A DNA stretch of 17,564 nucleotides. It comes from an uncultured Clostridia bacterium. GTDB taxonomy: Bacteria > Bacillota > Clostridia > Oscillospirales > Oscillospiraceae. Shown here in pieces: positions 1 to 7,652 of the stretch. The notes beneath the pieces are model-generated. The model saw only the letters and a program-made list of their open reading frames with translations, was not told where the DNA came from and ran no database searches. The stretch covers positions 1 to 17,564 of the forward strand of contig CAMOLY010000006.1 in assembly GCA_946619065.1 (NCBI GenBank), written 5' to 3'. The position numbers were made by a program, and so were the translations under genes. How positions within the stretch are numbered: the first letter of the stretch is position 1; each line of letters begins with the position of its first letter.

Positions 1-53
1 CCCTGCCGGGAGCCTGCATAATCTTTGAAGGTTATGCATTTTGCAACAGCCCC
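1..53 (-). repeat. Inverted copy of dispersed 3'-end repeat (runs off the window edge)
   Basis: Bases 1-53 are the exact reverse complement of 3620-3672, with no mismatch that I could find. The match is still running at base 1, so 53 bp is a minimum length. Read on the minus strand it starts 12 bases past the stop codon of the DUF308 gene, just as the other copy starts shortly after mnmA. It contains a small hairpin (GCATAA ... TTATGC, 10-base loop) and the block GTTGCAAAATG, which recurs in the palindrome at 3763-3799. It could be a transcription-end/REP-like element or one end of a MITE. It encodes no protein that I can see. Confidence 0.85.
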
Positions 54-65
54 GTGTGACTCGGC

Positions 66-593
66 TTAATCCTCCTGAATGGAGGTGACAATACCCAGAA
101 TGCCGTTGTAGATCAGCACGGCTCCCACCAGAATGACCAGGGTGGACTGCTTGTTGAAGGGATCAATGAAGATCAGGATTCCAAGGGCGATGGTCAGCAG
201 AGAGAGAATCATCAGCACAAGCCAGTTCTTTGTGCCGCCTTTGCGCAGATCCAGCGCCTTGATCAGATTCAGGATTCCGCTGAAGGCCACCAGAATGCCG
301 GCAACGAAGCCGAAGGCGTTGGTGAACAGCTTCGGGATCAGCACCATGATCAGGCCGACGACGGCCGCCGCGCAGCCGAGAATCCCGATCATCATCTCAT
401 CCTGCGAGGCGGAAGCGCGTCTGCGCAGGATCAGGCAGTAATACAGCGCGGCCAGCGTGCCGCCCGCCAGCAGGGCGATGCCCAGAATCAGCAGGGAGGT
501 CTTCCAGGTTTTTTCCGGGTAGAGCACAAGCGTCAGGCCCAGCGCGCAGAGCAGAACCATTTCAAAGATACGCAGATATTTTGTCCGTCTCAT
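66..593 (-). CDS. DUF308 (HdeD-like) family membrane protein
   Basis: This 175-residue protein is almost entirely hydrophobic. About six membrane spans can be read, near residues 10-26, 32-54, 68-87, 91-111, 121-141 and 149-168, in three helix pairs with short basic loops. That length, and the repeated pattern of a Gly-rich helix ending in a phrase like AFSGILNLIKA or YNGILGIVTS, fit the DUF308/HdeD group. Some enteric HdeD proteins are linked to acid resistance; the clostridial members have no established role, so I assign none. The ATG at 593 has a GGAGG site (601-605) seven bases upstream. The gene is divergent from the DUF2207-like gene and ends beside the repeat at 1-53. Family assignment is from recognisable pattern only; function unknown. 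Confidence 0.8.
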   Translation of the reverse strand: MRRTKYLRIFEMVLLCALGLTLVLYPEKTWKTSLLILGIALLAGGTLAALYYCLILRRRASASQDEMMIGILGCAAAVVGLIMVLIPKLFTNAFGFVAGILVAFSGILNLIKALDLRKGGTKNWLVLMILSLLTIALGILIFIDPFNKQSTLVILVGAVLIYNGILGIVTSIQED

Positions 594-641
594 CTGACAG
601 CCTCCAGTTTCCGTTCGGGGAATCCCGTTTTTTCTCCGTCT

Positions 642-670
642 ATTATACTACAGGGAAAAGCAAAAAGAAA
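642..670 (-). promoter_or_regulatory. Putative sigma-A promoter for the DUF308 gene
   Basis: On the minus strand a perfect TATAAT (642-647) lies 17 bases after a weak TTTCTT -35-like hexamer (665-670). It sits 48 bases upstream of the start codon. The -10 is convincing; the -35 is poor. Confidence 0.5.
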
Positions 671-730
671 TAGGTTTCTGAAAATTTCCTTTCGTCCGCC
701 CTTTCGCTGTTCGGAAAGACGGATGAGGGA

Positions 731-759
731 TTGCTTTTTTCGCGGGAATATGATAGGAT
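731..759 (+). promoter_or_regulatory. Putative sigma-A promoter for the DUF2207-like/mnmA unit
   Basis: TTGCTT (731-736), a 17-base spacer and TAGGAT (754-759) precede the GTG start at 792. A strong GGGAGGG ribosome site follows at 779-785. The 594-791 intergenic region thus carries two divergent promoters and no other gene that I can see. Confidence 0.5.
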
Positions 760-791
760 AATCCCAAATTCACCGGAGGGGAGGGACTGCA

Positions 792-2528
792 GTGCGGAGG
801 CTTTTGCTGGTTCTGGCCGTGATCCTGCTGCTGACAGGCACGGTCTGGGCGGACGGCGACGCCGTGACGGAAATGAAGACCGAGTGTACCGTTTCCAAGG
901 ACGGCTCCAGCGCGGTCGTACTGCATGTGCGTCTGAATCTCGCGGCGGACGATCCCTCGTTCTCCTTCCCGATTGCCCCGAACGCGAAGGACATCACGGT
1001 CTCCGGGGCTGACTGCCGTGTTTCCCGGGGCGGGAAATACACGGTCCTGACCTTTGACCGGCCCGCCTCCGGAAAGGCGGAGCTGACGGTCAGCTACCGC
1101 CTGGATCAAACCGTTACCGATCTCGGAAGCGGCCAGCGCCTGGATCTGACGCTGCTCTATCCGGACTGGCCCTGCCCGGTCAACCGGTTCGCGGTGCAGG
1201 TCACCCTGCCGAAGGAATTCGAGAGCGTCCCGACGATCCTCTCCGGCTACTACGGGGATCTGATTGACAACTATCTGGATGTCCGGATCTCCGACGGCGT
1301 GATCCGTGCCGAGCTCAACGAGAAACAGACGCTGCAGGACCATGAGGCGATCCGGATCTCCCTGGACCTGCCCGAAAACTATTTTGATCTGCGCTATCTG
1401 GCGGGCAAAACCGTCGCGACCGACCGCCTGCTGTTTTTGCTGCTGCTGGTGCTCTGCGTGGGCTACTGGCTTGTTTTCCTGCGCGCCAGACCGATCCGGC
1501 CGAAGCGGCAGGCCATGCCGCCGGAGGGCAGCTCCGTCGGCGCGATCCCCTATGCGCTCGCTGCCCGGAAGCCGGATCTGGCGCTGATGGTGGTGCAGTG
1601 GGCCAGCCTCGGCTATCTCACGATCAGCCGTTCCCGCGGCGGCAGGATTCTTCTGAATCGGCAGATCGATATGGGGAATGAGCGCAGGGAGTTTGAAATC
1701 GATATTTTCCGCGCCCTCTTCCGCAGATCAAATTGCTGCGGGGTCCGCGGCGATGTCTACCGGCACGCGAAGGCCCTCTGTGAAGAGAAGACCACGAACT
1801 ACTGGAAAGGCCGCATCTTCTCCCGCAGCGGCGGCAGCCCGCTTCTGCTGCGTCTGATTGCCGCAGCCGCCGGGATGGCCCTGTGCGTGGCGTGCTTTGA
1901 TCTGCTTGTCGCGCCGAAGAGCTGGCGATGGTTTGTGATCGCCGCCCTGACGCTGGCCGGCGGATGCTGCTGCTGGCTGGTGCAGAGAATCGGCGGCTGT
2001 CTGCTCCGCAGGCACGCCGTCCGGACGGCGGTGCTGGCGCTGGCTGCCCTCGTCTTTCTGCTGGTCGTGGGCAAAAGGAGCGGGCAGACCTTCTGGATGC
2101 TTCTGTGCGTGCTTCTGCAGCTTGCGGTCGGCCTTGCCCTGCGCTGCGGCGGCAAGCGAACCAAGGCCGGCAGAGGGCTGGCGTCGGAGCTTCTGGGCTA
2201 CCGCCGCTACCTGGTCTCCGTTTCGTCCGCTTCCGTGAAACGGATCCTGAACTCGGATCCGCAGTATTACTACCGCTGTCTGCCCTACGCGGAGGCGCTT
2301 CGCGTGGATCGGGTGTTTACCAACAGCTTTGAAAAGATCGAGCTTGAGCCCTGCGACTGGCTGGAGTGGGAGGGGAAACCCGCGAAAACCGCCCGCGCTT
2401 TCTATGTCCGGTATGTCCGTCTGATGGCCGGTCTGCGCGGAGAACGCGAACCGCTGGCGCTCCGGATGCGGGCGAAAAAAGGCAGCCGGCAGACGTCCAA
2501 CACCGCAAGGAGGGCGAGATCTTCGTGA
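792..2528 (+). CDS. DUF2207-like predicted membrane protein
   Basis: The 578-residue protein begins with a signal peptide (residues 1-20, probable cleavage after VWA) and a predicted extracytoplasmic beta-rich domain (about 21-208). A membrane span (213-230), a cytoplasmic region with the segment [20 protein letters not shown] (251-270), and a further group of spans around 352-373, 379-398, 410-426 and 434-450 follow. A C-terminal soluble tail contains [12 protein letters not shown] (494-505), resembling the conserved LPYAxALGV phrase of DUF2207 proteins. Start is GTG, chosen because GGGAGGG ends six bases upstream and the signal peptide follows directly. Its TGA overlaps the GTG of mnmA (GTGA), so the two are probably translationally coupled. 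The family has no established function; linkage to mnmA may be only positional. Confidence 0.8.
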   Translation: MRRLLLVLAVILLLTGTVWADGDAVTEMKTECTVSKDGSSAVVLHVRLNLAADDPSFSFPIAPNAKDITVSGADCRVSRGGKYTVLTFDRPASGKAELTVSYRLDQTVTDLGSGQRLDLTLLYPDWPCPVNRFAVQVTLPKEFESVPTILSGYYGDLIDNYLDVRISDGVIRAELNEKQTLQDHEAIRISLDLPENYFDLRYLAGKTVATDRLLFLLLLVLCVGYWLVFLRARPIRPKRQAMPPEGSSVGAIPYALAARKPDLALMVVQWASLGYLTISRSRGGRILLNRQIDMGNERREFEIDIFRALFRRSNCCGVRGDVYRHAKALCEEKTTNYWKGRIFSRSGGSPLLLRLIAAAAGMALCVACFDLLVAPKSWRWFVIAALTLAGGCCCWLVQRIGGCLLRRHAVRTAVLALAALVFLLVVGKRSGQTFWMLLCVLLQLAVGLALRCGGKRTKAGRGLASELLGYRRYLVSVSSASVKRILNSDPQYYYRCLPYAEALRVDRVFTNSFEKIELEPCDWLEWEGKPAKTARAFYVRYVRLMAGLRGEREPLALRMRAKKGSRQTSNTARRARSS

Positions 2529-3598
2529 AGGCACTGATTGCGATGAGCGGCGGCGTGGATTCCTCTGTCGCCGCCTGGCTGATGCAGCGCAGCGGGTATG
2601 CATGCATCGGCTGTACGATGAAGCTGTTTCAGAACGAGGACGCCGGCGTCCCCTCCGACCGCGCCTGCTGCACCCTCGATGACACGGAGGACGCGAAGGC
2701 GGTTGCCCGCCGGCTCGGGATCCCGCATTACACCTTCAACTACACCGACGCGTTCCGGTCCGAGGTCATTGCGCCCTTTGTGGCGGAATACCTTGCCGGG
2801 CGGACCCCCAACCCCTGCATCCTTTGCAACCGCAGCCTGAAATTCGACCGGCTGTACCTGCGCGCGAAGGAGCTGGGCTGCGACTGTATCGTAACGGGGC
2901 ACTATGCCCGGATTGAGCGGGAGGGGGAGCGTTTTGTGCTGAAAAAGGCCCTGATCCCGGAGAAGGACCAGAGCTACGTGCTCTATCAGCTGACACAGGA
3001 GCAGCTGGCGCATACCTGCTTCCCGCTGGGGGAACTGAGCAAGACCGAGACCAGGCGGATTGCCGAGGAGCAGGGCTTCGTCAACGCCGCCAAGCCGGAC
3101 AGCCAGGACATCTGCTTTGTGCCGGACGGGGACTATGCCCGGGTGGTGGAGGCCTGCGCGAAGTCTGTTCCGGGACCCGGAAATTTCATCGACACGGACG
3201 GAAAGATCCTCGGCACCCACCGGGGCATCATCCACTATACGGTGGGTCAGCGCCGGGGGCTGGGCCTGAGCTTCGGCGAGCCGTACTACGTCGTCGCCAT
3301 CGATCCTGCCGCCAACACCGTGACCCTCGGCCCAAAGAGCGCGCTGTTTTCAAAAACCGCCCGGGTCGGGCACTTTCACTGGATTTCCGGTCGGGTCCCA
3401 TCCGCTCCGGTGCGCTGCAGGGTCAAGATCCGGTACCGCCACCCGGAGCAGCCCTGCCTGGTGACGCCGACCCCGGACGGCGGCGCGGCGCTGGAATTCG
3501 ACGAGCCCCAGCGCGCGATCACCCCCGGCCAGTCTGCGGTCGCCTACGACGGGGACGTGGTCCTCGGCGGCGGCGTCATCGATTCCGGCGCATGCTGA
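2525..3598 (+). CDS. mnmA: tRNA-specific 2-thiouridylase MnmA
   Basis: MnmA adenylates and thiolates U34 of the tRNAs for Lys, Glu and Gln, giving the 2-thio part of the wobble modification. Visible signatures are the N-terminal PP-loop SGGVDSS (residues 8-14), the first catalytic cysteine in RTPNPC (Cys98), the persulfide cysteine in DSQDIC (Cys197), TGHYARI (124-130), and the central and C-terminal beta domains with [11 protein letters not shown] and the late [17 protein letters not shown] segment. Length is 357 residues, normal for the family. The frame is open further upstream to 2366, but the true start is GTG at 2525: AAGGAGGG lies at 2507-2514, ten bases before it, and the conserved N-terminus begins there. 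It overlaps the upstream stop by four bases. The repeat at 3620 follows 21 bases after its stop. Confidence 0.97.
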   Translation: MKALIAMSGGVDSSVAAWLMQRSGYACIGCTMKLFQNEDAGVPSDRACCTLDDTEDAKAVARRLGIPHYTFNYTDAFRSEVIAPFVAEYLAGRTPNPCILCNRSLKFDRLYLRAKELGCDCIVTGHYARIEREGERFVLKKALIPEKDQSYVLYQLTQEQLAHTCFPLGELSKTETRRIAEEQGFVNAAKPDSQDICFVPDGDYARVVEACAKSVPGPGNFIDTDGKILGTHRGIIHYTVGQRRGLGLSFGEPYYVVAIDPAANTVTLGPKSALFSKTARVGHFHWISGRVPSAPVRCRVKIRYRHPEQPCLVTPTPDGGAALEFDEPQRAITPGQSAVAYDGDVVLGGGVIDSGAC

Positions 3599-3619
3599 TC
3601 ATTTCATCCGAATCAAACA

Positions 3620-3672
3620 GGGGCTGTTGCAAAATGCATAACCTTCAAAGATTATGCAGGCTCCCGGCAGGG
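3620..3672 (+). repeat. Copy of dispersed 3'-end repeat after mnmA
   Basis: This segment is the exact reverse complement of 1-53. It begins GGGGCTGTTGCAAAATG and ends CCCGGCAGGG, with an internal GCATAA/TTATGC hairpin. It starts 21 bases after the mnmA stop, so both copies have the same orientation relative to the gene they follow. It may be the left end of a longer element extending to 3799, because 3783-3799 (CATTTTGCAACGAGCCC) is nearly the inverse of its first 17 bases. Confidence 0.85.
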
Positions 3673-3677
3673 GAAGT

Positions 3678-3708
3678 GTGAAGGGGGCGGTCTTGGAGCC
3701 CCCTTCAC
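3678..3708. terminator. Perfect GC-rich hairpin between convergent genes
   Basis: GTGAAGGGGGC (3678-3688) pairs perfectly with GCCCCCTTCAC (3698-3708) around a nine-base loop. It lies between mnmA and the convergent E2-like gene and could stop transcription from either side. There is no T-run, so it is not a textbook intrinsic terminator. Confidence 0.55.
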
Positions 3709-3732
3709 GTTCAATCACCCGCCCGCAGGCGA

Positions 3733-3760
3733 TGGTTTTTGCCGGAATCGGCAAAAACCA
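3733..3760. terminator. Perfect 12-bp hairpin between convergent genes
   Basis: TGGTTTTTGCCG (3733-3744) pairs perfectly with CGGCAAAAACCA (3749-3760) around a GAAT loop. It is the second hairpin after the repeat that follows mnmA. The A/T pairs sit at the base of the stem, as in many bidirectional terminators. Confidence 0.55.
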
Positions 3761-3762
3761 CA

Positions 3763-3799
3763 GGGCTCGTTGCAAAATGATTCATTTTGCAACGAGCCC
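3763..3799. repeat. Near-perfect 37-base palindrome related to the 53-bp repeat
   Basis: GGGCTCGTTGCAAAATGA (3763-3780) and its exact reverse complement (3782-3799) are separated by one base. The arms share GTTGCAAAATG with the repeats at 1-53 and 3620-3672. It ends 11 bases downstream of the E2-like gene (read on the minus strand) and probably acts as a transcription stop for both converging genes. It could equally be the right end of a MITE-like element starting at 3620. Confidence 0.7.
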
Positions 3800-3810
3800 A
3801 AGCTATGTCT

Positions 3811-5247
3811 TTACGGGATATCGTGATTGATTTCCATCTCCGGATCGTCCAGCCGCTCCGGATGGAGCAGCAGCTTGTGGAAATGCTTGATGGAGCTGGC
3901 GTAGTAGAAGCCGTCCACGGTGCGCTCATCCACGTTGAAGGTATAGTCCATATAGCGGCGGGAGACAAGATTTCCGTTTTCGTCTTCCTCAGTGGCCCGG
4001 TATTTTTTGCCGAAGGCCATGAACATCGGAACGTTGCCGAAGTTGTACAGGTGATGGTAGACTGCGTTGATGCCCAGAGAGCCCATGGAGGTGAAATAGA
4101 CCGTGGCGTGGAAGGGGCTCACGTCCAGCAGAAAGCGGGGAATCAGGCCGAAGTAATCCAGCAGCTTCAGCAGCCAGATCACGAATTTCAGAACAAGTCC
4201 GGGAATCGCGCCGACAACCGCCGCCACGCCGTCGAAGTGGGAGTCCAGCTCAGAGGATTTGCGCACGTCCGCCACGGCGCTGCGGAATTTTTCATAGACG
4301 TCCTTCACGGTGTCGCCGGGCTTGAGATGAAGCTTGATGACCGTGTCGGGGGCTTCCTGGGTCAGTTCCTTTTTGACGGTCATGCAGAAGAGGATCTCGT
4401 CTTCACGGTTATAGATCTTCTGCCCCGAGAGGAAGCGGTTGAGCCCGGGGTACTTGGAGGCAGTGCGGACAAAGGCAGCCAGCAGCACGTCCGTCATGCC
4501 GAAGTCGGTCCAGCCGGCTTCACGCTTGGCGCGGATATAGCGCTCGAGGGCGGTGATCTCCAGCTTGTCGCGGAAGAGGACGTTTGCCTCGTTGCGCTCG
4601 GGCATTATGTAGGAGCCGACCACGGTGATCGGATTGAGGCTGCGGACCCTTCGCCCGTCGGGGCGGTCGCCCCACCAGGGGTGGTATTTCCCGTCGTCGA
4701 GCCGCTTCATGGCAAAGCAGACCAGGATATAGGCCAGCATGAACAGCATGTCCGGCAGGAAGCCAAGCCAGGTCTTCCAGCTGAAGGGCGCGTCCAGGCA
4801 GACACGGTTGACCCACAGAATTCCGGCCATATAAATGCCCGCAATGGGAATCATCAGCCAGTCAAGGTGCAGCGTTCCGGACAGGCAGCGGTGCATTGCC
4901 CAGAGCAGGACCAGATCAGCCAGAATCAGGAGAACCACCCAGTACCAGGCCGGGCCAAGGGAAAAAGTCGCGTAGATGTAGCCAATTTCCAGCATCCAGA
5001 ACGGGACGGCGAGACGGTAGAGCCGGTCACGTCCGTGGACCAGAAGCTGATAGGAGAAATAGAGGGCAGCTGCCGTCGGCAGCACCACCCTGAGCCATAT
5101 CCATGCGCCGCTGACCCCTGCGCCTTTCCCGCAGGTCACATTGGCGATATAGCCCGCCGCGCCGGCCAGAGCCGCCAGGGCGGCCAGCCAGACGAGAGGA
5201 TTCTTCAGGGTTGAGGTGTAGGAAACCCTTCTCTTCATTGCTTTCAT
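3811..5247 (-). CDS. Polytopic membrane protein with E2/CAT-like acyltransferase domain
   Basis: About five membrane spans occupy the N-terminal 185 residues. A soluble C-terminal half follows with the layout of the 2-oxoacid dehydrogenase E2 / chloramphenicol acetyltransferase fold, including ALERYIRAKR, LSGQKIYNREDEILFCMTVKK, SMGSLGINAVYHHLYNFGNVP and near the end VDERTVDGFYYASSIKHF. That last motif matches the E2 signature DHRxVDGxxxAxFL, except that the catalytic His position is Glu (residue 441 from the start chosen). No lipoyl or subunit-binding domain is seen, so this is not an ordinary dehydrogenase subunit. An in-frame TTG at 5283 would extend the frame but coincides with the -35 box. 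I use ATG 5247; ATG 5238 is also possible. The substrate is unknown. Confidence 0.72.
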   Translation of the reverse strand: MKAMKRRVSYTSTLKNPLVWLAALAALAGAAGYIANVTCGKGAGVSGAWIWLRVVLPTAAALYFSYQLLVHGRDRLYRLAVPFWMLEIGYIYATFSLGPAWYWVVLLILADLVLLWAMHRCLSGTLHLDWLMIPIAGIYMAGILWVNRVCLDAPFSWKTWLGFLPDMLFMLAYILVCFAMKRLDDGKYHPWWGDRPDGRRVRSLNPITVVGSYIMPERNEANVLFRDKLEITALERYIRAKREAGWTDFGMTDVLLAAFVRTASKYPGLNRFLSGQKIYNREDEILFCMTVKKELTQEAPDTVIKLHLKPGDTVKDVYEKFRSAVADVRKSSELDSHFDGVAAVVGAIPGLVLKFVIWLLKLLDYFGLIPRFLLDVSPFHATVYFTSMGSLGINAVYHHLYNFGNVPMFMAFGKKYRATEEDENGNLVSRRYMDYTFNVDERTVDGFYYASSIKHFHKLLLHPERLDDPEMEINHDIP

Positions 5248-5254
5248 GCTTCTC

Positions 5255-5283
5255 ATTATAGATGCAGCGATCGAAAAAAGCAA
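5255..5283 (-). promoter_or_regulatory. Sigma-A promoter for the E2-like membrane protein
   Basis: On the minus strand TTGCTT (5278-5283), a 17-base spacer and perfect TATAAT (5255-5260) are visible. Transcription should begin near 5248, at or next to the ATG at 5247. The mRNA would therefore be leaderless from 5247 or have about a ten-base leader before ATG 5238. The -35 lies in the T-run of the upstream terminator. Confidence 0.7.
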
Positions 5284-5333
5284 GAAAAAAACAACCGGAC
5301 GCGCTGCAAAAAAACGTTTTGCGGCGCGTCCGG
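5271..5333 (-). terminator. Strong intrinsic terminator after the GT4-CsaB gene
   Basis: A 17-bp stem (5295-5311 with 5317-5333, one G-T wobble, five-base loop) is followed on the minus strand by a long T-rich run down to 5271. It begins 12 bases after the stop codon of the GT4-CsaB fusion. This is the most canonical intrinsic terminator in the window. Confidence 0.9.
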
Positions 5334-5345
5334 GTAAGAAATCGG

Positions 5346-7562
5346 TTATTCGATCAACTCAAAGGCAATGCGGCAGTTTTCCCTGGCCAGCTCCAACAGC
5401 TCGTGCGTCGCGCGGGCAAAACCGGCGCGATTGCGCTGCATCTCATCGATCATCGAGCAGAGCGTTTCCGCGCGCACCTCCGAGATGTCGCAGTAGCTGC
5501 CCATCTTCACATAGTCCATGAAGCCGTTGATCTTCGGATCATAAGAGATTCCGGAGAAGGGCGTTTCGTTTGCTGCGGCGAAAATCAGGGAATGCAGGCG
5601 CATCCCGAGCACGCAGTCGGCGCGGCGGATCAGGGCGACGGCCAGATTCGCGTTTTCCGGGGCGTCAATCACATGGCAAGGGATTACCGAATCGGTGAGT
5701 GCGGCGACTTCGGTGCAGACCGCGTGATCCTTCCGCGGCTCCATAGCCAGAAAGACAGGCGTCAGGCCGTAATGCTCCGCGCCATAGGCGGCTGCCCGGG
5801 CAAAGTCCCTGTAGTGCTGCCGGATGCCGGCCCAGGGACGGAGCGCGATTACCAGCCAGCGGGCCTCCGGGTCGAGCCCGGCCGCGGCGCAGAAGCGGAG
5901 GAATTCCTGCTCCGACGCGGGGGGAACCAGCAGCGCCATATCCGCCGTGACGGTCGTCTCGACGCCCGTCACGGGAAGACTCCGCAGTTCCGTTTCGGAG
6001 ATCCGGTCGCGCAGCGAAATGCGGTCCACGTATGTTTCGATGATCCGGGAAGCGCGCCTGCGATTTGCCTTCCACTTCACCGGCCCGATGCCGCAGCTGA
6101 ACATCATAACCTTGTTGCCGAGCCGCTTTGCCGTCCGGATGGAGTTGAGATAGTACCACAGCGACCGCGTACTGGTAGAATCCTGGATCAGACTTCCGCC
6201 GCCGGAGAGGTAGAGGGAGGTCTTCTTCATCTGTTTCCGGATTTTGTGATAGGCGAAGGTGTAGACGCAGCGCACCTTGACGTCCCGGGCAGTCTGCCGC
6301 GGGGAGCGGGAGGTGGCGCAGATCGGAATATCCGGATCGGTCTGCCGCAGCAGCGCGATCATGGATTTCAGAATCGCGTCGTCGCCGGAGTTGCCCTTGC
6401 CGTAAGCGCCGCAGATCAGGATGCCGTCCCTTTGGCGGGCCTTTTCCCGGGCGGACCGGCGAAGAATGGTTTCGTAGATCTCCTTCTGCCGGGCCACGGT
6501 GGCCTCCACGGAGAAGACCTCCTTGGTTTTTTGGTAGATCCGGTCGGCATAGACGCCGATCAAATCGTGATCATTGGCCAGACGAATCATGTAGTTCGCC
6601 AGAGTATCCACGTCTTTGGGCTCAAAGAGCAGACCGTTGACCTCATGCTCCACCAGACTGGGCACGCCGCCCACCCGGGTGGCGATGGTGGCGCAGTGCC
6701 GACTGGCGCCCTCGGGCAGCGCATAGGGAAAGCCTTCGGAGACGGAGGTGAGCAGGTTTACATCCAGTGCGGAGTAGAAGCTGTGGGTATCCTCGATCCA
6801 TCCGGCAAATACCACGGTGCCGGCGGGACACAGCTCCCGGGCAAGGTTTTCCATCTGCTGCCGAAGCTCGCCGTCTCCGGCAATGATCAGCCGGGCCTTG
6901 GGGCAGACCTGTACGGCTTTGGCGAAGGCCCGGATCAGGGTCGCCATGTCCTTGACGGGGTTGATGCGTGCCGCGATGCCGAAAACCGTCATCCCGGGCT
7001 CCGGCTCGATGCCGACGCTGCGCAGATAGTCGTCCCTGTTCAGCGCCGGTTCCCCGAAATCAAAGGATACGCCGTTAAAAATCACAAAGGTGCGGTTGGG
7101 ATCGAAGCCCCGCTCGTTGAGCATGTCCACCGTGACGTCGGAGACGCCGATCCAATCGTCCATCTTCCGCAGCGCCACCGCATTGATCACGCCGTAGGTC
7201 GCCCGTGCAAACGGCCTGCCGAGATAGTCCAGGCGCGGATCGCTGTGGACGGTGGAAATCGTCGGCAGATGAAGCCGCTTTTTGAGCAGACTGCCGATCA
7301 GATTTGCGCGGGAGCCGTGGCAGTGGATGATCTGAAAGCCCTCTCTGCGGATCTGCTCCGCCAGCAGCCGGACGACCTTGTGCGTACGCTCCGTCATGAC
7401 CTGCGTCGGGATCCCGAGGGCCCTTGCCTCCTCGGCGAAGGGGCCGCTCATGAAGCAGACCAGCAGAATCCCTTCCGTCTTTTTCAAACCGGCCAGCAGA
7501 GAGTGAACGTGCGTTTTTGCGCCGCCAACATCACCGCCGGAGATCAGGTGGATGATTTTCAT
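5346..7562 (-). CDS. csaB: Fusion of GT4 glycosyltransferase and CsaB-type polysaccharide pyruvyltransferase
   Basis: The protein has 738 residues and two enzyme domains. Residues 1 to about 370 are a GT-B family 4 glycosyltransferase: the N-terminal GGDVGGAKTHV segment, IIHCHGSRANLIG, the nucleotide-sugar region VFGIAARINPVKD (193-205), and the EX7E motif at Glu276 and Glu284 in SEGFPYALPEG. Residues about 380-720 form a pyruvyltransferase domain with GAYGKGNSGDDAIL (385-398), LSGGGSLIQDSTS (452-464), CGIGPV and MRLHSLIFAA (654-663). CsaB transfers pyruvate from phosphoenolpyruvate to secondary wall polymer, which lets SLH-domain proteins bind. CsaB is usually a separate protein of about 300-370 residues, so the fusion suggests that sugar addition and pyruvylation are coupled. 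ATG 7562 has AGGCGG upstream. The gene follows ddl and the DUF1934 gene and is ended by the terminator at 5271-5333. Confidence 0.88.
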   Translation of the reverse strand: MKIIHLISGGDVGGAKTHVHSLLAGLKKTEGILLVCFMSGPFAEEARALGIPTQVMTERTHKVVRLLAEQIRREGFQIIHCHGSRANLIGSLLKKRLHLPTISTVHSDPRLDYLGRPFARATYGVINAVALRKMDDWIGVSDVTVDMLNERGFDPNRTFVIFNGVSFDFGEPALNRDDYLRSVGIEPEPGMTVFGIAARINPVKDMATLIRAFAKAVQVCPKARLIIAGDGELRQQMENLARELCPAGTVVFAGWIEDTHSFYSALDVNLLTSVSEGFPYALPEGASRHCATIATRVGGVPSLVEHEVNGLLFEPKDVDTLANYMIRLANDHDLIGVYADRIYQKTKEVFSVEATVARQKEIYETILRRSAREKARQRDGILICGAYGKGNSGDDAILKSMIALLRQTDPDIPICATSRSPRQTARDVKVRCVYTFAYHKIRKQMKKTSLYLSGGGSLIQDSTSTRSLWYYLNSIRTAKRLGNKVMMFSCGIGPVKWKANRRRASRIIETYVDRISLRDRISETELRSLPVTGVETTVTADMALLVPPASEQEFLRFCAAAGLDPEARWLVIALRPWAGIRQHYRDFARAAAYGAEHYGLTPVFLAMEPRKDHAVCTEVAALTDSVIPCHVIDAPENANLAVALIRRADCVLGMRLHSLIFAAANETPFSGISYDPKINGFMDYVKMGSYCDISEVRAETLCSMIDEMQRNRAGFARATHELLELARENCRIAFELIE

Positions 7563-7589
7563 AGCGATAATCCGCCTTTCTGCAAATGC

Positions 7590-7614
7590 GCTGACGCCGG
7601 AGAAAAACGTCAGC
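7590..7614. other. Small hairpin between DUF1934 and GT4-CsaB genes
   Basis: GCTGACG (7590-7596) pairs perfectly with CGTCAGC (7608-7614) in the 90-base gap. No T-run follows on the minus strand, so read-through from ddl into the fusion gene is likely. It may be a partial terminator or a processing site. Confidence 0.4.
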
Positions 7615-7652
7615 CCAAAGAATTGAGATGGAATATGCGGACAGCCCCGCGG

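Noticed and set aside
2366..2524. An N-terminal extension of MnmA
   Set aside because: It overlaps the upstream gene and has no MnmA homology. The GTG at 2525 has a good ribosome site and gives the normal length.
3787..5214. A 475-codon open frame on the plus strand
   Set aside because: It is antisense to the E2-like membrane protein gene, begins in the 3' palindrome, and gives a low-complexity, His/Gln/Gly-rich translation with no family resemblance.
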